Source: Streptomyces sp. NBC_01707 (GTDB taxonomy: Bacteria > Actinomycetota > Actinomycetes > Streptomycetales > Streptomycetaceae). Taken from it: DNA of 64,000 bases. Positions within the stretch are counted from its first letter, which is position 1. Each line of letters begins with the position of its first letter. Made by a program: the position numbers and the translations under genes. The notes below the pieces were generated by a model that saw only the letters and a list, made by a program, of their open reading frames with translations, made no database searches and was not told the origin of the DNA. This document shows, piece after piece, positions 40,709 to 48,692 of the stretch. The stretch lies in assembly GCF_041438805.1 (NCBI RefSeq), contig NZ_CP109190.1, positions 9,513,547-9,577,546 of the forward strand, written 5' to 3'.

Positions 40709-41047
40709 TTACCCGCTGTTCCAGCGGGCCAGCTCGTCACCCTTGGCGGTATTGGAGAGCCAAACTGAACTACCGAGCTGCGGTGCCCAGTCGAGTCGGT
40801 CCAGGTCCGCAGTCACTCGGCGAACCTGCTCATCTACATCTCCAGTCCATGCTACAAAGCCCGTCTCCATCAATTCGCCGACCTCGATGAGACCGCTCGA
40901 CAGCGCGTACCGCAGTAGCTCAACGAGGCGCTCCTGCCGTGTGCGACCTGCCGGATATTCGCCCGCGGCCCATAGCAACTGATCGATTGGGACCCAATCG
41001 TCGAGACCTTCGATAAGAACGTCTCTGAGGGCTTTCATCTCATTCAT
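40709..41047 (-). CDS. Hypothetical protein, candidate immunity protein of an orphan toxin tip
   Basis: 112 residues: MNEMKALRDVLIEGLDDWVP, QERLVELLRYALSSGLIEVG, then FVAWTGDVDEQVRRVTADLD and a C-terminal SVWLSNTAKGDELARW. Acidic, mostly helical, no signal or membrane segment. Its ATG overlaps the stop of the toxin-like fragment upstream by 8 bases (ATGAATGA), the usual arrangement of toxin-immunity pairs. Followed by a terminator hairpin. Family not recognised; function inferred from context. Confidence 0.6.
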   Translation of the reverse strand: MNEMKALRDVLIEGLDDWVPIDQLLWAAGEYPAGRTRQERLVELLRYALSSGLIEVGELMETGFVAWTGDVDEQVRRVTADLDRLDWAPQLGSSVWLSNTAKGDELARWNSG

Positions 41048-41400
41048 GGGGAAGGTGCACCTTCAAGTTCTTGCCACCGGATCCAGGCGTGATGTCGATT
41101 GTCCCGCCGCCCGACTTGGACGCGTTCCGCCACTGCATCACGGTGCCGTCCTCGAACCTTAGGTCCGCGTGCCCGCAATCTCTGTGCTCCCTGGGTCCAG
41201 GCGTCGGACAATTCGCGCATCTCCTTCTCTGTGGAGATCTGCCGAACGCCCCTGCTTGCCTGCCGCAAGGTTACCGAAGTCATCCGACCAGGACTTCCGG
41301 GTGTCGGATCCTGCATCGGCCGCGTCCTCAATCCGTTTGAATGATTTCGCCGACTTGACCACATCGCCGAGGGGGAACGTTGGCTGCGCCTGGCAGTGAT
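41040..41400 (-). pseudogene. Frameshifted polymorphic-toxin tip fragment
   Basis: Minus strand, three frames in succession: PTFPLGDVVKSAKSFKRIED and GSDTRKSWSDDFGNLAAG; then TEKEMRELSDAWTQGAQRLR; then LRFEDGTVMQWRNASKSGGG and TIDITPGSGGKNLKVHLPHE. The last part resembles C-terminal nuclease-like tips of polymorphic toxins (short beta strands with RxxS and GG turns). No RHS core or secretion signal precedes it. Two frameshifts inactivate it. Confidence 0.5.
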
Positions 41401-41794
41401 CGCGCCCAGGGTCTTCAGTTCGGACCGAATACCCCGTCCGTTTGTCCGTGCCCCCTCAGGAGTAGGTCCAGCGCCATGCGTTCGCGCTGTAGGCGAACTT
41501 GATCTGCGTGCCGTCGGCGGTGATTGTCAGGGCTCCGTGATTGCTGGGGGGGGAGGTCTGTGAAGAGGCCGGCGCCGGGGCGCCGCCCGGTCCTCGCACG
41601 TTCTGTTCTCACGGGCCGTCGGGTTCAAGATGTTTGGTGGATCAGATGCTGCCGCATGGTGACGCGTTTCCTCGAGGTTCGCGTGTGGTGTTGCAGCAGT
41701 GGTGGCGCGCGGTGAGAAGCTACCGGGTGTCTCGATATTCCGCTTGGGCGTCGGGGAGGACGACTTGGAGCGCCTCGACAGTCGGGTGGGGTGG
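41401..41794. other. Remnant DNA with one C-terminal peptide
   Basis: The minus strand around 41550 to 41460 encodes SNHGALTITADGTQIKFAYS then ANAWRWTYS and a stop, perhaps the end of a secreted protein. The remainder shows no recognisable gene. Confidence 0.3.
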
Positions 41795-43675
41795 TTACTC
41801 GATGTCGACTCCGTGTGCGCGGGCGAGTGCGTCGAGGCCGTCGGCCCAGCCTTGCCCGATGGCCCGTAGTTTCCAGATGGGTTGGCCGTCCGTGTGGTGG
41901 CGGTAGAGCTCGGCGATGACCATGGCGCGGATGTGGGGATCTGCTGGGGGCTGGAAGGTCCAGGCGGTGCCGGTGGCGCAGTCCATGTGGAGCGTCGCGT
42001 GGGTGAGGGCGGCGCAGGTCAGGCCGGTGTCCACGTCCATGTTGATGGAGACGACGACGCGTTGGACGTGTTCGGGCAGGGCGGTGAGGTGTATGGCGGC
42101 TTTCTCGGTGACGTGGGGGCCTTCGGCCTGCTTGCCCAGGAGGCGGGCCGCGCCGTTGGCGGCAGAGGGCTGGTTGTAGAAGACGAAGTCCTGGTCGTCG
42201 GCCACGCGGCCGTCAGTGCCGGTCAGGAAGAGGGTCAGGTCGGCGTCCGCTCCGGCGAAGGTGAACGCGATGAGCATTCCTTGCCAAGCCTCTTCCGGCA
42301 GTATCACTGTCTGGCCGGGGATGAGAGACGTGGGCGGCGCGTGGTGCGGTTGCGGGGTGGCCGGGTTCGGAGGCTGGGGTGCGATCGGTGAAGTCGCCGT
42401 GTCGCTCTGCCATTCCGCGAAAGTGCGGATCCGGTACGGATCGGCACCTGTGGCCGGCGTACGACTACCTGGCGTGTTGTTGGCACCGAGTCCGATGTCC
42501 AGGTCGGCCAGGGAAGGTTCTGGTGTGTCCGGGTCCTCTTGGGCGTGGTCGAGGAGGTCCTGGAGTCCGGTGGTGCGGCTGATGTCGAGCGGCTTGATCG
42601 TGCTGGAGAAGTTTCCGGAGGCCGTCGTGGTGACCGAACACGCCACGTCCTGCCCGATGTCCAGGAACCGCAGGGCGTCCTCGGGTTCGTGCCAGGGTGT
42701 CGACTCGACGGCCTGGCGGGTCCAGCGCCCGTAGGCCACGAAACCGAGGAGCTGGGTGTCAGGGAGGCGGGTGAGAACAGCGAGATCGATGGCAGCGATG
42801 CCGGGTGCGGTGGCGAATCCTTCCTTGAGGGTGGCGATGATGTTGGAGCCCATGGAGGTGAGCCACCACAGGGTCCGGTCTCGCTTGGTGAGGTTCTTGA
42901 GAGTGGGGCGCCCGCTGGGCGTGAGGCCCGGGGTCTGGGTGGGCATCGCGTCGAGGTCCTGCTGGCGCATGACGACCGACAGCACCGAACCGTCGACACC
43001 GACCGCGCACCCAGCAGCCGGATTGTCGGAGAACGCGGTGTTCACTGCCTCGCAGACGGTCTCCTCGTCGTTCGCTACGAGCGCCTGCCACCAGTGTTCC
43101 GCCTCGGCGCACAGCGATGCGTGCGCGGCATGCAGACGTGCCTGTTCGGCGGACAGGAAGGAGGGCGCCTCCAGAGCCGCACGGGACTTGGCCGCGCTGC
43201 GTTCGGCGCGGGCGAAACGGCCCACTTGCTGCAGATGGAACGCCTGAGCCTCAGCTTGCGCCCAGGGCAGGCCCAGCGGGGGAGGCCCAGGCACGACGGG
43301 CTGGCGCGCCATCGGGAAGGACTGCAGGTGCACACTGGTCATCTGCCGGCGAAGCTCGGTCAACTGGGCAATAGCCGCATCTCGCTGAGCATCTTGCTGT
43401 GCCCGCTCCGCCTGCCGACGTGCCCGGTCGAGCTGCGCCGCCGAAGGCGCCACGGCCCTGGGGCGCGAGGCCGTGCGGCGGGTACTCGTACCGCGTCGGC
43501 TGCCTGCGCCGCGCAGCGAACTGGAGGCGTAGAAGGGGCCGAGGCCGGACGAGATGCGGGTTCCGCCGCTGCCGACGCTGATGCGTGCCGCGCGGGGACC
43601 GACCGACGTACGTACACCTCGTGTTGAGACCCGCACACTCATTCCCGGCACACCGACCCGGAAGCCAAACCCCAT
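41795..43675 (-). CDS. DUF4236 and TerD domain protein
   Basis: 626 residues from ATG 43675 (after AAGGAG). The N-terminal DUF4236 domain (MGFGFRVGVPGMSVRV, GVRTSVGPRAARISVGSG; about 1-60) is followed by an Arg/Gln/Ala-rich helical stretch. A central region (about 220-400) includes VVMRQQDLDAMPTQTPG, TLKNLTKRDRTLWWLTSMGS and GFVAYGRW. A C-terminal TerD/CABP domain (about 455-626) reads LIPGQTVILPEEAWQGMLIA, DLTLFLTGTDGRVADDQDFV, FYNQPSAANGAARLL and VIAELYRHHTDGQPIWKLRA IGQGWADGLDALA. TerD proteins bind calcium and are linked to tellurite, phage and toxin stress systems. The SUKH gene lay just upstream before the ISL3 insertion split it. The truncated relative at 7696-8580 lacks the TerD part. 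Confidence 0.85.
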   Translation of the reverse strand: MGFGFRVGVPGMSVRVSTRGVRTSVGPRAARISVGSGGTRISSGLGPFYASSSLRGAGSRRGTSTRRTASRPRAVAPSAAQLDRARRQAERAQQDAQRDAAIAQLTELRRQMTSVHLQSFPMARQPVVPGPPPLGLPWAQAEAQAFHLQQVGRFARAERSAAKSRAALEAPSFLSAEQARLHAAHASLCAEAEHWWQALVANDEETVCEAVNTAFSDNPAAGCAVGVDGSVLSVVMRQQDLDAMPTQTPGLTPSGRPTLKNLTKRDRTLWWLTSMGSNIIATLKEGFATAPGIAAIDLAVLTRLPDTQLLGFVAYGRWTRQAVESTPWHEPEDALRFLDIGQDVACSVTTTASGNFSSTIKPLDISRTTGLQDLLDHAQEDPDTPEPSLADLDIGLGANNTPGSRTPATGADPYRIRTFAEWQSDTATSPIAPQPPNPATPQPHHAPPTSLIPGQTVILPEEAWQGMLIAFTFAGADADLTLFLTGTDGRVADDQDFVFYNQPSAANGAARLLGKQAEGPHVTEKAAIHLTALPEHVQRVVVSINMDVDTGLTCAALTHATLHMDCATGTAWTFQPPADPHIRAMVIAELYRHHTDGQPIWKLRAIGQGWADGLDALARAHGVDIE

Positions 43676-43843
43676 GGCAACTCCTTCTTTCCTCAAGGAG
43701 TCTGCCACCGAACTCGCCCGCACCGACTGGGAACGCCGCAGGGCCAGCCTCGACGACTCGCGGAGAGTTACGCAGCGTCATGCCAGGGCTTGTTCGCGGC
43801 CCAGTGCTGGACCCAGCCGGCAAAGCCAGGTTCAGCGGTGGTT
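43018..43843. repeat. Duplicated DUF4236/SUKH block, copy 2 (left part)
   Basis: Near-identical to 7924-8745. The match continues at 47381-47609 after the ISL3-type element. Confidence 0.85.
43768..43843 (-). pseudogene. SUKH gene copy 2, C-terminal codons
   Basis: Encodes AEPGFAGWVQHWAANKPWHD then AA and a stop, matching the C-terminus of the SUKH protein at 8674-9246. Separated from the rest of the gene by the element at 43844-47380. Confidence 0.85.
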
Positions 43844-43982
43844 GACTTTGTGCACGAGATTGGGCTCTGGTCCACTTGGTGTGGTCGCGTACGCAGCGTG
43901 ACTGTCGATCTCATCGGATCGGCGGCTGAGATAGCCCGAAAATCGCCCGGCCGGTGTGCGGTGTGGTCGACAGTGCTGCGCC

Positions 43983-45581
43983 GTGAACGAAGTACGGCTG
44001 CAACTCGAGGAGTTGCTGTTCTCCTCGGTGGAGAACGTGTTGGTGGAGTCGGTCGTGACGACCGACATGGCCGTCCGGGTGGAGGCAGTGAGCACGGTCC
44101 GGCAGGCGCCCTGTCCGGGCTGTGGGAGCTGGTCAGAACGAATACACGGTTCCTATCTGCGGTTTCCTCACGATCTACCGACGGCGGGCAAGTCCGTCGT
44201 CGTGGCACTACGGGTGCGCCGGTTCGTCTGCGCAGCGAGCTTCTGTCCACGCAAGACATTCGTCGAGCAGGTACCGGGACTGACCCGCCGGTTCGGCCGG
44301 CGGACGGAACGGCTGCGATCAACGCTCGTCTCGGTCGGCCTTGCGCTCGCGGGGCGGGCCGGGGCCCGCATGACAGACGTCTTTGGGACGCCAGTCAGCC
44401 GCAACACCCTGCTGCGGCTGATCGCCTCGCTTCCGGATCCGCCCACGGCCACGCCCCGCGTGCTCGGGGTAGATGAATACGCCCAGCGCAAGGGGCAGAA
44501 CTACGGAACCGTGCTCGTCGACGTCGAGACACGTCGTCCGATCGATCTCCTGCCCGACCGGGAGGCCGACACCCTCGCGGCCTGGCTCGCCGAGCGCCCC
44601 GGCATCGAGATCGTCTGCCGCGACAGGGCCCCGTTCTTCGCCGACGGCTCCACCCGCGGCGCCCCACAAGCCCTGCAAGTCGCCGATCGGTGGCACCTTT
44701 GGCACAACCTGGGCGAAGCCACCGAGAAGTGCGTCTACCGGCACCGCAATTGCCTGCGCCCCACACCGGAACAGCCCCGGGAGCTCCAGGAGGAGCCGGA
44801 GTCAGCCGCCTCGTCGCCCTGGCCCACAGGGCACCGCTTCGCCGAACGTACTCGCGCCAAGCACGCCACCATCCACGCGCTCCTCGCCGCCGGGCACAGC
44901 AAGCGGTCCGTCGCCCGGCAGCTCGGCATGACGCTCAACACGATCCTGCGCTTCTCCCGCGCCGCCACCCCGGAGGAGATGTTCACCGGACAGTGGCAAA
45001 ACCGTCCGACCACGCTGGACGCCTACAAGCCCTACCTCGATCAGCGTTGGCAGGAAGGATGCACCAACGCCTGGAAACTGTGGGAGGAGATCAAGGAACA
45101 GGGATATCCCCGGGGTTACGCCGGGGTCCGTGCCTACGCAAGCAGGAACCTCCGCGGCAAGCCCCGACCGGTCGGCCCTCGTCCACCCTCGGCCCGTTCC
45201 GTCACACGCTGGCTCCTCACCCACCCCGACGCCCTGCCCGAAAGTGACCGGATCCAGCTCAAGGCCGTACTGGCCAACTGCCCTGAACTGGCCGCGCTCT
45301 CCGAGCACGTGCGCTCCTTCGCTCGCATGGTCACCGAGCTGGAGGGCGAGCGTCTGCCGGAATGGATCACATCCGCCCGCGCTGCCAGCGACCTGCCCAG
45401 CCTCAGCCGGTTCGCTCAGCACCTCGAACGTGACCTCAACGCGGTCATCGCCGGCCTCACGCTGCCCTGGAACTCGGGCGTCGTGGAAGGACACGTCAAC
45501 CGGATCAAGATGCTCAAGCGTCAGATGTTCGGCCGCGCAGGATTCGAACTCCTCCGCAAACGGGTCCTGCTCTACGCATAG
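43983..45581 (+). CDS. ISL3 family transposase
   Basis: 532 residues from GTG 43983. N-terminal zinc finger (APCPGCGSWSERIHGSY ... CAASFCPRKTF) and HTH. DDE motif: Asp in VLGVDEYAQRKGQNYGTVLV, Asp in IEIVCRDRAPFFADGSTRGA, and Glu in WNSGVVEGHVNRIKMLKRQM with the ISL3 signature FGRAGFELLRKRVL at the end. A second HTH lies in the insertion (HSKRSVARQLGMTLNTILRF). Full length, probably active. Its stop lies 9 bases from that of a convergent passenger gene. Confidence 0.93.
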   Translation: MNEVRLQLEELLFSSVENVLVESVVTTDMAVRVEAVSTVRQAPCPGCGSWSERIHGSYLRFPHDLPTAGKSVVVALRVRRFVCAASFCPRKTFVEQVPGLTRRFGRRTERLRSTLVSVGLALAGRAGARMTDVFGTPVSRNTLLRLIASLPDPPTATPRVLGVDEYAQRKGQNYGTVLVDVETRRPIDLLPDREADTLAAWLAERPGIEIVCRDRAPFFADGSTRGAPQALQVADRWHLWHNLGEATEKCVYRHRNCLRPTPEQPRELQEEPESAASSPWPTGHRFAERTRAKHATIHALLAAGHSKRSVARQLGMTLNTILRFSRAATPEEMFTGQWQNRPTTLDAYKPYLDQRWQEGCTNAWKLWEEIKEQGYPRGYAGVRAYASRNLRGKPRPVGPRPPSARSVTRWLLTHPDALPESDRIQLKAVLANCPELAALSEHVRSFARMVTELEGERLPEWITSARAASDLPSLSRFAQHLERDLNAVIAGLTLPWNSGVVEGHVNRIKMLKRQMFGRAGFELLRKRVLLYA

Positions 45582-45590
45582 GGACGCAGG

Positions 45591-45914
45591 TCAGGAGTCT
45601 TCCTCGACGAGGCCGAATCCCTCGGGGAAGGCCAGCAAGAATTCGCGACGCGATGGGTCCTTCTCCTCCGAAGCCATCGAGCCGAGCAAATCCATGAACT
45701 CACTTCGCTGATCAACCGACAGATGGGACACCAGAGCGGCAACACCCTCCAGGACCCTCACCGCGTCATCCGGGTCCATCTGCTCGTCCTCGCACCCTTC
45801 GACGAACCAGAGAACGTCGACCAGCGCCTCGGCCAGAGCACATGTCAGCGACGGATACCCGGACACAGCACTACCTCTTCCAGAGACTGATAGAGCACGG
45901 TCATCCCACCACAC
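45591..45914 (-). CDS. Hypothetical passenger protein of the ISL3 element
   Basis: 107 residues, with internal alternative starts; the conserved-looking part is LTCALAEALVDVLWFVEGCE, DPDDAVRVLEGVAALVSHLS and FMDLLGSMASEEKDPSRREF. Acidic, helical, no signal. Size and composition resemble immunity or adaptor proteins, but no family is recognised. Confidence 0.6.
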   Translation of the reverse strand: MWWDDRALSVSGRGSAVSGYPSLTCALAEALVDVLWFVEGCEDEQMDPDDAVRVLEGVAALVSHLSVDQRSEFMDLLGSMASEEKDPSRREFLLAFPEGFGLVEEDS

Positions 45915-46034
45915 GCCACTGACATCACCGCCGGTGAGCTCTCCACAACAAGTGGGCCAGAGCCCGAGATTGGACAGCAGATGTCGACCACTTTGGGAGG
46001 CACGAGAGTCTGTTGCTGTTCGATTGCCGGACGG

Positions 46035-47234
46035 CTAGAAGAGGCCGGCCGAGGTGCTCTGCGTGAGGTTCTCGAGGATCGTGTGCAGCCACGGGCTGCG
46101 CACGGCTGGTAGCCGGACCAAGGTGTGTTGGAACGTTCCCCGGTCGGCCCGGAACAGGTGGTTGGGGAGCAGCGGGAGCGGGTCGTCGCGGAGGAAGTCT
46201 TGGGCTATGCGGCCCGACGTGGGAACCGGCAAGCTCGGTTCGGGAGAGACCAGCCACAGCCACACCCCCAGCGGCAGGGACACCAGGTATGCCGGTGCGG
46301 TCGGGTCGGCAGGGGTCCAGGTCCGGCCCGTCTGGGGATGGACGGGGGCGAGGAGGATGTCGACGTCCGCCTCCGGGGAGGGCTGTCCCGGTCCGGCCAG
46401 GACGGCGCGCCGCTTCAGGGTGCCTGCCGGCAGCAAGGCGTCGAGGGCGCGTTGGAACATGTCCGCGGTCAGGCCGTCCGGGACCTTCACCGGCTGCCCC
46501 TCGGAGGCGATCAGCAGGTGGGCGAGCGCCTGGCCGGCTGCCGCCTCCCACTGCGGACTCCACGACCAGTAGTGGTTCGGCCCCAGCCGTCCTCCCCACG
46601 TGGCGATCGGCTCGAACGGGGGCGTTTTCTCCCCCTTCTCTGCCAGCTCCGCCCAGGAGAGGGGCGCGGCGTGGATATCGTCGACGGGAACGCGGTGCAC
46701 GACGTCCGAGCCGAGTCGCACCATCTGCCAGAGTGAGCAGTCGTCGACCCTGGTCGCCACAGGGAGGTCGCATGCCTCGCAGGCCATGTTGGGCCCGTCG
46801 GCCCCGTCGAGCCCACAGCACGCACCGCCACGCTTCTCAGGAATCAGCCGGGTTCCACGGATATCACCGGGCGCAATGACACTTGCCCCGGGCGTGCCGT
46901 CGGACAAGGCATGGACTGGCGCGTAGATGCCGCGTGCCTCAGCCTCGCCCGGACCAAGCTCGTCCCACAGCCGCCACGGCCCTCCCCAGGGATCCGGGTC
47001 CACAGCAAACGTCCCTGACTCCATGAGCACCGGAAGCTGGGCTCCGTTCCCGTACTGCTGACGGGCGTGGACCGGCAGTGAGACCTGGGACAGCGGGATG
47101 GTCAACTCGACACCGCATCCCGCACACACAAAAACGAACAAACTTCCTCCGGCTGGGAAACAGACGCATCGTCGCAGCTCACCGGCGGGCGGCCAACATA
47201 TTTTCTCATCCGCTACGGGAACGGCACCTGCCAC
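46035..47234 (-). CDS. Conserved hypothetical Cys-rich protein, ISL3 passenger
   Basis: Up to 399 residues; the conserved part probably starts around residue 33 (FVFVCAGCGVELTIPLSQV), so a GTG or TTG near 47140 may be the start. Two Cys pairs, CAGCG near the N-terminus and CEACDLPVATRVDDCSLWQ in the middle, plus CCGLDG, suggest a zinc site. Other segments: RQQYGNGAQLPVLMESGTFA, WGGRLGPNHYWSWSPQWEAA and LVSLPLGVWLWLVSP. I recall uncharacterised Streptomyces proteins of this shape but no function. It is inside the element's inverted repeats, so it travels with the transposase. Confidence 0.65.
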   Translation of the reverse strand: MAGAVPVADEKICWPPAGELRRCVCFPAGGSLFVFVCAGCGVELTIPLSQVSLPVHARQQYGNGAQLPVLMESGTFAVDPDPWGGPWRLWDELGPGEAEARGIYAPVHALSDGTPGASVIAPGDIRGTRLIPEKRGGACCGLDGADGPNMACEACDLPVATRVDDCSLWQMVRLGSDVVHRVPVDDIHAAPLSWAELAEKGEKTPPFEPIATWGGRLGPNHYWSWSPQWEAAAGQALAHLLIASEGQPVKVPDGLTADMFQRALDALLPAGTLKRRAVLAGPGQPSPEADVDILLAPVHPQTGRTWTPADPTAPAYLVSLPLGVWLWLVSPEPSLPVPTSGRIAQDFLRDDPLPLLPNHLFRADRGTFQHTLVRLPAVRSPWLHTILENLTQSTSAGLF

Positions 47235-47380
47235 CGACGTGGAGTATCAACGCAGCGCGAGCAGGTGCCAGCCGCCGCCTCGGAACACGGCAAGCGACTC
47301 ACTCGGTGTTCGAATTCCCGGTGTGCTGCGGTGCCTCCCGAAGTGGTGAACATCTGCTGCCCATTCACGTGAACAAAGCC

Positions 47381-47609
47381 AGGTGGTGAACCCGAATTGC
47401 TCGCCGAAGGGGACAGCGCCGACGTCGGTGATCAGCCAGACGTGCCCTCGGTGAGGTCCGGTAACGATGAGATGCCAGTTCATTGCGCACCCGTCGGTGC
47501 CGAGCACGATCGAGCCGTGGTTGCAGACCTGCTCGAGGATCTCGTCGGCATCTTCGAACTGGTCCGAGTCGTCCTCCCACATCCATAGCACGGTCAGCGG
47601 GAACGGCTA
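47381..47609 (-). pseudogene. SUKH gene copy 2, central part
   Basis: Encodes LWMWEDDSDQFEDADEILEQ, GSIVLGTDGCAMNWHLIVTG and PHRGHVWLITDVGAVPFGEQ, matching the SUKH protein at 8674-9246. The N-terminus is cut at about 47610 by IS1182-type DNA and the C-terminus lies beyond the ISL3 element at 43843. Confidence 0.85.
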
Positions 47610-47755
47610 GGAGCGTGGGTCAGTAACGAGCAAGCGGCGTGCTGGCCGTGATCGATGGAATTGCTCGCGGTCGCCCCCGCCGGCGCTTGTAAAGCGGTGG
47701 TTGGGGCCCTGCCCGTCGCATGTGCGGCCCGGTAGGGCGGTGACTGCCCGGCTGG

Positions 47756-48270
47756 TCAGCTGGCGAGGGTGGCGAGTCCGGCGGTTCCGGCGTGTCGGAA
47801 GATCTTGCGGAGGTTGTGGCAGGCGGCCAGCAGTCGCCACTCGCCGCGGGCCCCGTCCTCGCCGCTCAGGAGGAGTTGGCGGCCGTTGTGGCAGGTCATG
47901 ATCTGGCCGAAGACGGGTTCGACGATGGCCTTGCGGCGACTGTAGGCGGCCTTGCCGGGTTTGGTCCTCAGTTTGCGGGCCATGCGTTCCCTCAGTGTGG
48001 CGTTCGCCGGGATGCGTCCGCGGGGTGCGGGCGGTATTTGTTCGTCGTGGGCCAGGCGGCCGGTGGCCATGAACGTGTCGGTCCCGCAGGCAAGTTGGCG
48101 GTCGTTCGCGGCCTGCAGGTTGGTCTCGGAGCAGTACCCGGCGTCGACCAGTGCCTGCTTGGGGTGGACGCCGGTGTTCTGGGCGCACTGGTCGAGCATC
48201 GTGGTGTAGTTCAGCGCGTCCGAAGGGTTGGTCGTCACATCGGCGGCAGTGACGCCCCTCCGGGGGCGCG
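47756..48270 (-). pseudogene. IS1182 family transposase C-terminal part
   Basis: About 170 residues: TTNPSDALNYTTMLDQCAQN, ALVDAGYCSETNLQAANDRQ, KLRTKPGKAAYSRRKAIVEP, VFGQIMTCHNGRQLLLSGED and ACHNLRKIFRH. The Asp of DAGYCS and the Glu of IVEPVFGQ are the last two DDE residues. The N-terminal half is missing. Confidence 0.85.
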
Positions 48271-48692
48271 GTGCAGCTGACGGCCCGCCGGCTCCGAGAC
48301 CGGATCGAGGCCGGGCCTGCAAGGACGTCGCCAGTGGGGGTGCGCTGGCAACCCAGAGGTGGCCGTGGGGGTAATGAAGGCTCATGGCAGAGGGCGGATT
48401 ACCCCGGCCGCACGCACCAACGCGACACGGGAATGCGACGTCCGACCCGCTCCTGGAACCCTGCGAAGTAGGGCGCGTGCTCCAGTTGCTGGGCGCGGAG
48501 CCGCTCGCGCTCCGCGCCTTCGATCTCGGCCGCCGTCAGGTCGTACGTCTCGCTGCCCACGTGACCGGTGCGGCCGGTCGAGTGCCCGGGTGGCGGCATC
48601 AGTGTGGGACGGCCATGCCCGCAGGGGTGTCGAGGCCGGGGCCGGGCAGGTGGCGCCTACGGTGCCGGTCAGCCTCAGCCTCTGGAGACACC
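48271..48692. other. Scar region with one minus-strand peptide
   Basis: A minus-strand frame at 48399-48599 reads LTAAEIEGAERERLRAQQLE and HAPYFAGFQERVGRRIPV, which looks like real coding sequence cut at both ends; family unknown. The rest holds no recognised gene. Confidence 0.35.

Larger units (their letters stand above)
43844..47380 (+). mobile_element. ISL3-type element with passenger genes (3.54 kb)
   Basis: The left end GACTTTGTGCACGAGATTGG and the reverse of the right end GGCTTTGTTCACGTGAATGG are matching terminal inverted repeats (about 16 of 20). The flanks share GGTGGT (left CGGTGGTT, right AGGTGGTG), consistent with a slightly mutated 8-bp target duplication. Comparison with copy 1 (8740-8752) shows the uninterrupted site. 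It contains an ISL3 transposase plus two minus-strand genes unrelated to transposition. Confidence 0.8.

Noticed and set aside
45591..47234. Idea that the two minus-strand genes are independent chromosomal genes beside the ISL3 transposase
   Set aside because: They lie within the matched terminal repeats, and the flanking SUKH halves are contiguous in the other copy, so the entire 3.5 kb was inserted as a unit.
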